Notes under the pieces: model-generated
What the model saw: the letters and a program-made list of their open reading frames with translations, nothing else
The model's database searches: none
Told to the model about the DNA's origin: nothing
Shown here: positions 6,622-12,615 of the stretch, piece by piece
How positions within the stretch are numbered: position 1 is the first letter of the stretch
How the letters are laid out: each line of letters begins with the position of its first letter
Translations under genes and position numbers: made by a program
Origin: Aureococcus anophagefferens
Taxonomy: Eukaryota; Sar; Pelagophyceae; Pelagomonadales; Pelagomonadaceae
Reading direction: 5' to 3'
Length of the DNA stretch: 12,615 nt
NCBI RefSeq assembly: GCF_000186865.1
Contig: NW_008705577.1
Location: forward strand, 344,076-356,690

Positions 6622-9600
6622 ATGGAGGACCTGGACCTCCAGGTCCGCTTCCCGCCGCCCTTCGAGGCGCCCTGCCGGGCGGAGGAGCAGCCGCTCCTCG
6701 CGGCTCGGCCGGAGCCGAGCTTCAAGCGCCGGAGAAGACGACAAGAGTTTGGCGTGCTGCTCGTTGCCGTGGGCGCGATCGCGGTCACGGTCGCCGCGCG
6801 GCGGGACTCGTCGTCGTCGGATGGGTCGCTGCTCTCGACGCTGACGGGGGCGCTGCAGCGGAGCAGCGGCGGCGGGACCGGCGCGCTCGGCCGCGGCTCC
6901 GACGGCGCACTCGGCGGCGCGGACCCGGACTCGCGACGAACGCGACGACGGGTGTACCCCACGCCGGAGCCCAGCGCCGCGCCGTCGGCCGCGAGCGCGG
7001 AGCGGGAGCGGTCGCGCCACGCGGTGCACACGCATAGGACACGGCACTACCACGCGGAAGCGGGGTCGTCGTACTCGTACTTGTACGACGACGACGAGAC
7101 GTACTCCTACGCCTTCGTCGACGACGACGACAGCGCGTCGACGGACGACGACGGCGGCGGCTACTTGGCGACGAGCTACTCCTTCTACTACGACGCGTCG
7201 AGCTACGGCAGCTACAGCTTCGACGACGATAGCAGCACGCCCGGGCCGACGATGCTGCCGTGGCCCGCGCCGTCGGGGAGCCCGACGCCCGTTGCGACCG
7301 GCGCCTGATATGGTGGAACTGAGCCGACTTCAACGCCGCGGCGGTCCCGGAGGCGACGACGGAGGCCTCGAACGCTGCTCCACAGCGAGCACCGAGCAAT
7401 CAAAGCCCTGTGCAGTGGTCGAGCCTCCCGAGACGCCCACGAGGGCCGTCGCCGACGGGGCGCGCGCCGGACCGCGCGACCTTGATCTCGTTCGTCTCGT
7501 AGGTGCCGAGCTACGACCCGACGCTGCTGCCCTGGCCCGCGCCGACGCCGAGCCCGAGCGTGCCGCCGACGACTTCCAGACCATCTGCGACCCCTTCTTA
7601 CGCTCCCTCGCCGAGGCCCTCGACCGAAGCGCCGACCGACGGGCCGAGCCTGTTGCCCAGCTCGCGGCCGACGTCGCCGCCGCTGCCCGCGCCGAGCGCC
7701 GCGCCGTCGTATGCGCCGTCTTCGGCCCCGACGATGCCGCCGCTGCCGGCGCCCTCGCCAGCTCCGTCGTATCCGCCCTCTTCGGTCCCGACGACCGCGG
7801 TACCGAGCTCTCCGCCGTCGCGGATCCCGTACCCGAGCCCCACGACGTCGCCCGAGGCGGCGCCCACGCCGACGCCTTCGTACGGCCCCTCGACGGGCCC
7901 GAGCATGATCCCGTCGACGGCCGCGCCATCGACGAGCCCGACGACCTCGGCGCCGAGCCCTTCGCCCTCGGCCGCGCCGTCGTCGACCACTCCGAGCGGC
8001 TCTCCCACGATTTTGCCGTATCCGGCGCCAAGCTCGACTCCGTCGTACGATCCGTCGACTTCTCCGACGCTGAATCCTACTCTCCGTCCTACTGAGCTCC
8101 CGTCCGTGGGGCCGAGCGGCGACCCGACACGTCTGCCCAGTTTTGAGCCCTCGGCGGCGCCTACGACCAGCTCTCCCAGTCCGGAGCCGTCGACGAGCCC
8201 GTCGGCGCCGCCGAGTACCTCGGCGCCGTCCGGCATGCCCACGGTGTTGCCCTACCCGCTCCCGACGTCCATGCCGACCTCTTCGACCCCGTCCTACGAG
8301 CCGTCGTCTTCTCCTTCGACCGCGGCGCCTTCTGCGCCGCCGAGTACCGCGGCGCCGTCGTCGTTGCCGTCGGTCGTGCCCTCGCCGAGGCCTACGAGAC
8401 GACCCACGCGGCTGCCGACGTCCCACCCGTCGGCGACGCCCACGTCGATGCCCTCGACGGCCGCGCCATCGTTCGCGTCGGCGTCGAACCTCTCCCGATC
8501 CATCGTTTGCCCCATCGCGATCCCGTCGATTCGTAGGTCTGGCCCCACGGCGCTGCCCGCGCCTTTGCCGACGTACGCGCCCTCGGCGGCGCCGTCGAGC
8601 CGCCCGACGTCCATGCCGAGCCCGCGGCCGACGCGACGACCTACGAAGCTCCCGACGAGCGCCCCCACGCAAACGCCCACCGGCACGCCTTCGACGTTCG
8701 TGCCCAGCGGCTTCCCGAGCGGGGAACCCACGCCCTGCCCGTCGACGGCGGCGCCATCGTGCGACACGGCGCCGAGAATCCCAGACGACCGCTCGTCACA
8801 CGTGTTTTGTAGGTCCGGTCCGACGATCCTGCCGCTGCCGCAGCCGACCTACGCTCCGTCATCGGCGCCGTCGCCGAAACCGACGCGCGTGCCGCTGCCC
8901 AAGCCGACGGCGACGCCTACAGCCGAGCCGACTCGACGGCCGACGCGGATTCCATCGCCGTCTCCCTCGACGGCGTCGCCCACGACGCTCACGCCGACGA
9001 GCGGACCGTCGACGCTTCCCGAGCCCCAGCCCTCGGGCTCGCCATCGTACGTGCCGTCGCCCGCGCCGTCGACGGCCTCACCGTCGTCCGCGCCGAGCGT
9101 CCCGCCGACGCCGGAACCCTCGGCGAGGCCCAGCACAGCGATGCCCTCATACGATCCGTCGCCGTGTCCCTCGACCGCCTACCCAGCACGGGGCCGACAT
9201 TGCTGCCGCTGCCCTCGCCGACCGGACCCCCCTCGTACATGCCAAGTCCGAGCCCCGCCGACGCCATCTTCGATCCCGTCGATGCCGCCGCTGCCGGTCC
9301 CGACGGCCCTGCCCGCGCCGAGCCCGTCGGCGACCCCGTCGTACCCACCGAGCTCCGTGCCCAGCACCGCGCATCCTTCTTTGCCGCCGAGCCTGTGTCC
9401 GTCGACCACGGTCCCGACCCTGTATCCCCTCGCGAGACCCACCGTGCTCCCGGTCCCCGTGCCCTCGACGTGCCCGACGTACTCGCCCTCGGCGTTGCCG
9501 TCGACGTCATCGCCGTCGGCATTGCCGTCGACCTCTGCGCCCGACGGCTCGCCGACGTACTCGCCGTCGACCGCCGCGCCGTCGACCGCCTCGCCGTCTC

Positions 9601-10333
9601 CGTCACCGTCGACGTGCCCCTCGACGGCGGCGCCTTCGGCTGGGCCAACGCGACTGCCGGTCCCCGCGCCGACGAGCTATTCGCCGTCGAGCTGCCCGTC
9701 GACAGCTTCGCCTTCGAGCTGTCCATCGACTGTCTCGCCCGACGCCTCGCCGACGCGCCAGCCTTCGACGACATTCCCGACGCATCCGCCGAGCACGTAC
9801 AGCCCGACGAAGGTGCCCTCCGTGATCACACCGATGCCGTCCTCGTGGCCCAGTTCGACGCCCTCGTACGCGCCGACCTCTTGGCCATCCAGCCGGCCGT
9901 CGTCGCTGCCAAGCCCGTATCCATCTCCGCCGCCGTCGCCGCTGCCGACGTACTGGCCGAGTGGAGCGCCGTCGCCTCGACCGTCTGCAGCGCCGTCTCC
10001 GTCCCCGTCGTCTACGCCCTCCGCGGCGCCGTCGACGCCTCCGAGCCCCGCGCCGTCGCCGAGTCCTTCCAGCTCGCCCTCGTCGTTGCCCTCGACATCA
10101 CCGAGCCCCGCACCGAGCCCCTCGCCGTCAGCGGCACCTTCGGCCGCGCCCAGCGCGTCGCCGACAGCGGGCCCGACTGCGCTGCCGTCGAGCGCGCCCT
10201 CGTCGGCGCCCACGGCCTCGCCGTCCTACGCACCCTCGTCGACTCCATCTTTTTACCCGACGTTCAGCCCGTCGCTCACGCCGTCTCTTTATCCGTCGGC
10301 GTCCCCATCTTTCGCGCCGTCGGCCGAAGCCGC

Positions 10334-10372
<39 letters not shown>

Positions 10373-10448
10373 CGACGCGGACGCGTCCACGACCGACGAC
10401 GACGATGTCGCGACCACGGCAGACGACGACGACGTCGCGACCGCGGCG

Positions 10449-10483
<35 letters not shown>

Positions 10484-10672
10484 TGCGGTCGACCTCGACG
10501 ACGACCGACGAGCAGTCGTGGACGATGCGAGCTCGAGCGCGGACGACGACGTCGCGGACGACACGGACGACCTGACGTCGAAAGCGGACGATGACGACGA
10601 CGACGACGACGATGACGACGACGACAATGATCGACACCATAAACGCGACGACGACGACGACGATGATGATGA

Positions 10673-10711
<39 letters not shown>

Positions 10712-10718
10712 CAGCGCA

Positions 10719-10756
<38 letters not shown>

Positions 10757-10922
10757 CACGCACCACAAAAACGTCATCGACGACAAGGGAGCGGCCTCCG
10801 ACGACGACCAGGGAGCCGTCGACGACATCAGTGGAAAGTCGCCGACGGACGACGACGGAGGCGATCCCGCGGCTACCAAGTCGCGACACCACGCTTCGAG
10901 GCGCTTATCGCCTCGGAGATAA
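6622..10922 (+). CDS. Type II membrane protein with PS-repeat stalk and poly-Asp tail (spliced)
   Basis: Proposed exons are 6622-7290, 7503-8470, 8537-8758 and 8813-10922 (TAA), giving about 1322 residues. Residues 1-41 are cytosolic and include EEQPLL (21-26), a match to the acidic dileucine sorting motif [DE]xxxL[LI], and a KRRRRR stop. Residues 43-59 (FGVLLVAVGAIAVTVAA) form a single anchor, so by the positive-inside rule the rest faces the lumen or exterior. A Ser/Tyr/Asp-rich segment with a small His cluster (HAVHTHRTRHYH) precedes about 840 residues of PSxxPS repeats, probably O-glycosylated, and then about 195 residues rich in Asp runs of 12-21. Dibasic RRTRRR at 105-110 could be a processing site. 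The acidic tail could bind cations. A vesicle, vacuole or cell-coat role is inference. Two compensating 1-bp shifts occur at about 9183 and 9254. I know no named homologue. Confidence 0.75.
7291..7502 (+). other. Intron 1 of gene C (212 nt, phase 0, predicted)
   Basis: After SPTP at 7290 the frame soon stops (TGA at 7306), while PS-repeat coding (VPSYDPTLLPWPAP) resumes at 7503. The boundaries CCC^GTTGCG and CTCGTAG^GTG are phase-compatible. The exon after the intron resembles the one before it (GPTMLPWPAP / DPTLLPWPAP), which supports the junction. Confidence 0.75.
8471..8536 (+). other. Intron 2 of gene C (66 nt, phase 2, predicted)
   Basis: The 22 codons here (FASASNLSRSIVCPIAI...) break the strict PSxxPS pattern and are bounded by GCCATC^GT and TTCGTAG^GTC. 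Removing them gives PSTAAPS-SGPTALPAP, which matches the repeat. The length is a multiple of three with no stop, so the unspliced form is also translatable. Confidence 0.65.
8759..8812 (+). other. Intron 3 of gene C (54 nt, phase 2, predicted)
   Basis: Eighteen non-repeat codons (CDTAPRIPDDRSSHVFCR) interrupt the PS pattern, bounded by GCCATC^GT and TTTTGTAG^GTC. Removal gives PSTAAPS-SGPTILPLP, the same junction as intron 2. It is also an in-frame, stop-free length, and is very short for a spliceosomal intron. Confidence 0.62.
10335..10756 (+). repeat. (GAC/GAT)n trinucleotide array encoding poly-aspartate
   Basis: Runs of 14, 12, 13 and 21 Asp codons and a further run of 12 are separated by short Ala/Thr/Val, His/Lys or Ser spacers. 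Most codons are GAC with scattered GAT, so slippage is possible but the array is not pure. The minus strand of the same DNA reads as poly-Val or poly-Ser; I treat those as shadows. Confidence 0.9.
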
Positions 10923-11008
10923 AATTTTCGCACGTAGTAGTGTACTACTTAGTAGTAGGAGATGCGGTGTTATAAAAAAACAGAAGGGAAGCAAGCCGGA
11001 GGACACTC
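10923..11008. terminator. Convergent 3' region between genes C and D, AT-rich with short inverted repeats
   Basis: This 86-bp spacer holds the 3' ends of two convergent genes. It contains overlapping short palindromic arms (AGTAG-tgta-CTACT and TACTA-cttag-TAGTA, 10939-10957) and TTATAAAAAAA just downstream. The 9-mer GTACTACTT also occurs in the 4124-4140 inverted repeat, the only other AT-rich spacer of this kind here. Transcript-end function is inferred from position. Confidence 0.45.
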
Positions 11009-12360
11009 TCACCGACCCCCCTTCCACCCCTTCCGCGCCGACCGCCAGTCGTCGTCGTCGTCGTCGCTCTCCGAATCATCGCGCTGCGCGTAGACCTCGC
11101 CGCGCGTGCCGCGCGCCGCGCCGCGCGCCGCGGGAGGCGCCGCGGGCTTCGACGCGGCCTTGGGCGGCGACGGCGGCGCGAGCGCGGCGAAGCGGTTCGA
11201 GGCGTCGACGGGCCCCTTGGCCCTGGGCGGCGGCGACGGCAGCGGCGGCTCGACCGCGGGGGCCTTGCGGACCTTGTGCATGGGCTGCTTCGGCGCCGCG
11301 TCCATGAGCGCGAAGAGGTCCGCGAGCTCGTCGCTCACGCCGACGACGCCGTCCTCCTCGTGCTCCGCCTCGATCATGTCGAGGATCTTGTCCAGGCCCG
11401 CGGGGTCGTAGGTGCACGACGCGCCGTCGGCGGGCATCATCGCCGCGGCGGCCTTGGACAGCTCCTCGGCCTCGACGCGCTTCGACTCGCGGCTCACGAA
11501 GCGCTGCGGCGCCGGCGCGGCGGGGGCGAGGTCCCGGAGGGGGTCGACGCCTACCAAGCATGACGGTGACGATATCTCATCGTTTTCCCGGTCAAAAGCT
11601 CTCGGTAACGATTCGTTTCCCCACCCGAAATCTCAATCGTCTCGGCCACAGGACGCTGGTCGACGCCCTCGGCGTCCGGGCTGTCCTCGTCGAAGCGGCG
11701 GCGGAGCGCCTCGCGCTGCGCGGCGAGCTCGCGCAGCTCGTCGCGCTCCTTCTTCTTCGCGTCGAGGCGCTCGAGGCGCTCGCGCTCCTCCGCGCGCTGC
11801 TTCTCGAAGGCCTCGAGCACGTCCGACGGCACGGACGACGACGCGTCGCCGTCGCCGCCGCCGAGGGACGCGAGCACGCGGTCGAAGATCGCCTCCTTCT
11901 TCGCAAAGTTCTCCAGGTCCCTGAGCCGCTGCGCCTCGAAGAAGGCGTCGGGGTCCCAGGACGCGGGCGCCGCCGGCGTCGCCGGCGCGTCGACGGGCGC
12001 CGCCGCTTTCGGCGGCGGCGCCCGGGGCACGAGGCCGTGGCGCGCGCGCATCGCGGCGACGTCGAGCACCTTCAGGCCCGCGTCGTCGTCGTCGTCGTCC
12101 GCCGCCGCGGCGGCGGCCGCGGGCTTCTTCACGGCGCGGACGACGGGCTGGGCCGGCGCCTTGGGCTTCGGCGCCCCGGCCTCGTCGCCGAACTCCTGGC
12201 GCGCGAGCTCCATGCGCAGCTCCTTGGCCGTCGCGCCGACCTCCTTCGCGGCGGCGTCGAAGTTGTACTTGTGCCGGCGCACGAGCGCCTGCACGTCCTT
12301 GGCCCAGTCCGCGGGCATGATGTTCGTCGCGCTGCTGCCCTTCTCCGGCGAGAGCGGCAT
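11009..12360 (-). CDS. Coiled-coil / helical protein of unknown function, two exons
   Basis: Exon 1 runs 12360..11667 and exon 2 runs 11550..11009 (TGA), giving 411 residues. The start at 12360 is the first ATG; an in-frame ATG at 12318 (MPADWAKD) is an alternative. Residues 18-57 (DWAKDVQALVRRHKYNFDAA, continuing AKEVGATAKELRMELA) look like a small helical, perhaps SANT/Myb-like, module. Ala/Pro-rich linkers and a DDDDDD patch (88-93) follow, then a charged coiled coil at about 180-224 (EKQRAEERERLERL, KKKERDELREL). Exon 2 adds a segment with DPAGLDKILDMIEAEHEEDG, an A/P-rich stretch and an acidic tail (SESDDDDDDW) ending WKGGR. There is no signal peptide or membrane segment, so it is probably cytoplasmic or nuclear. 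Its divergent neighbour is a CFAP298 homologue, so a ciliary or assembly-factor role is possible but unproven. Confidence 0.75.
11551..11666 (-). other. Intron of gene D (116 nt, GC-AG, flanked by 10-bp direct repeat)
   Basis: On the minus strand GGCGTCGACC occurs at 11667-11658 and again at 11551-11542, exactly 116 bp apart. Splicing G^GCGTCG...TTGGTAG^GCGTCG gives E-G-V-D-P-L-R-D with no net change to one copy of the repeat. The intron is AT-richer than the exons and leads to an in-frame TAG if retained. A GT donor at 11654 (104-nt intron) is phase-compatible and would add three residues. The repeat looks like a target-site duplication. Weak matching ends (CCAGCGTCC / CCAAGCATG, each followed by GACGAT) might be terminal inverted repeats. 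Confidence 0.65.
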
Positions 12361-12524
12361 GGAAGGACGGTTGGCCAGACCGCGGGGTTTTGATCGTGGA
12401 TGCGAGGCTGCCCCAAAGTCAAGGTGCTCGCCAACGAGCTAAAGCTGCCACAAACCTCGGGAGCCGCTCACTCGCCTCTGGAGCGCCAGCCTGGACGCGT
12501 AAAACAGCGCCGCTACACGCAACG
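12361..12524. promoter_or_regulatory. Divergent promoter region between genes D and E
   Basis: A 164-bp spacer separates the start codons of gene D (minus) and the CFAP298 homologue (plus). It is less GC-rich than the flanking exons. I see no TATA box or other motif that I can name confidently. A shared bidirectional promoter is inferred from geometry only. Confidence 0.45.
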
Positions 12525-12615
12525 ATGGTCGTCATCCACGTCAAGTTCGGCCAGGAGGACGAGTTCCTCTACGAGACGACGTGCGCGACGTCCAACGACG
12601 AGCTCATCCGCGGCC
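12525..12615 (+). CDS. CFAP298: CFAP298 (C21orf59/FBB18/Kurly) homologue, 5' end only
   Basis: The first 30 codons begin MVVIHVKFGQEDEFLYETTC and continue with ATSNDELIRG to the right edge. This matches the conserved N-terminus of the CFAP298 family, which starts MVxLHVKxGDExxFL and is followed by a helix of the xxELTR type. CFAP298 is a cytoplasmic protein needed for preassembly of outer and inner dynein arms and for planar orientation of motile cilia. No upstream in-frame ATG is needed, since the family starts exactly here. Only the beginning is visible, so intactness and splicing cannot be judged. The identification rests on a short but distinctive segment. Confidence 0.72.
   Translation, partial: MVVIHVKFGQEDEFLYETTCATSNDELIRG

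Larger units (their letters stand above)
7503..10334 (+). repeat. Degenerate PSxxPS repeat tract of gene C
   Basis: This is a long, degenerate array of (A/T)PSxxPS-type motifs, in contrast with the near-identical DNA units of gene A. Larger units recur, for example GPTALPAPLPTYAPS, GPTILPLPQPTYAPS and PRPTRRPTRLPTS. Degeneracy at the DNA level implies an older array kept by selection on composition. Similar tracts are common in stramenopile secreted and wall-associated proteins. Confidence 0.8.

Noticed and set aside
9164..10345. 393-residue plus-strand frame overlapping gene C
   Set aside because: Only its first roughly 30 residues follow the PS pattern, explained by the paired 1-bp shifts. 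The rest is a shifted reading of the repeat.
10128..10892. Minus-strand poly-Val and poly-Ser frames over the poly-Asp tract
   Set aside because: These are trivial reverse-complement readings of (GAC)n.
7503..10922. Separate gene starting at the GTG at 7503
   Set aside because: GTG follows a perfect TCGTAG acceptor, and the repeat pattern continues directly from the upstream exon, so this is exon 2 of one gene.
1..12615. tRNA, rRNA, transposase or viral genes
   Set aside because: No cloverleaf, rRNA core motif, DDE or reverse-transcriptase motif was recognised on either strand.

Overview
The window looks like nuclear DNA of a unicellular stramenopile alga. It is very GC-rich, gene-dense, has short spliceosomal introns, and is dominated by PSxxPS / APTxxP low-complexity secretory proteins. 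That combination best fits a pelagophyte such as Aureococcus. This is an inference from base composition and protein style, not a database match. There are no operons, ribosome binding sites or bacterial signals.

Layout. (A) 4080..1, minus strand: a long uninterrupted frame, open at the left edge, encoding a secreted mosaic protein with a signal peptide, four SRCR domains in two duplicated pairs, long Pro/Ser/Ala/Thr linkers, and two copies of a roughly 96-residue four-cysteine domain. The long open frames on the plus strand over the same DNA are composition shadows. (B) 6502..4211, minus strand: a secreted, Cys-rich, N-glycosylatable protein of unknown family in at least two or three exons. 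One 303-bp in-frame segment carries 44-bp tandem repeats and an out-of-frame fragment of an ABC-ATPase Walker A region, and is bounded by 9-bp direct repeats. (C) 6622..10922, plus strand, divergent from B across 119 bp: a type II membrane protein with an N-terminal acidic dileucine motif, one transmembrane anchor, about 840 residues of PS repeats and a poly-aspartate tail; three introns are inferred. (D) 12360..11009, minus strand, convergent with C: a two-exon, probably cytoplasmic helical/coiled-coil protein. Its intron is bounded by a 10-bp direct repeat, as expected for a recently inserted introner-type intron. (E) 12525 onward, plus strand: the first 30 codons of a CFAP298 (C21orf59/FBB18/Kurly) homologue, a dynein-arm assembly factor, divergent from D across 164 bp.

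A, B and C all enter the secretory pathway and look like surface or vesicle proteins: A resembles a ligand-binding receptor or matrix protein, and C a heavily O-glycosylated stalk with an acidic tail. D and E form a divergent pair that may share a promoter, which hints at a cilium-related role for D but does not prove it. The most interesting signals are the intron/insert structures in B and D, the captured Walker A fragment, and the paired frameshifts and homologous introns within the PS repeats of C.
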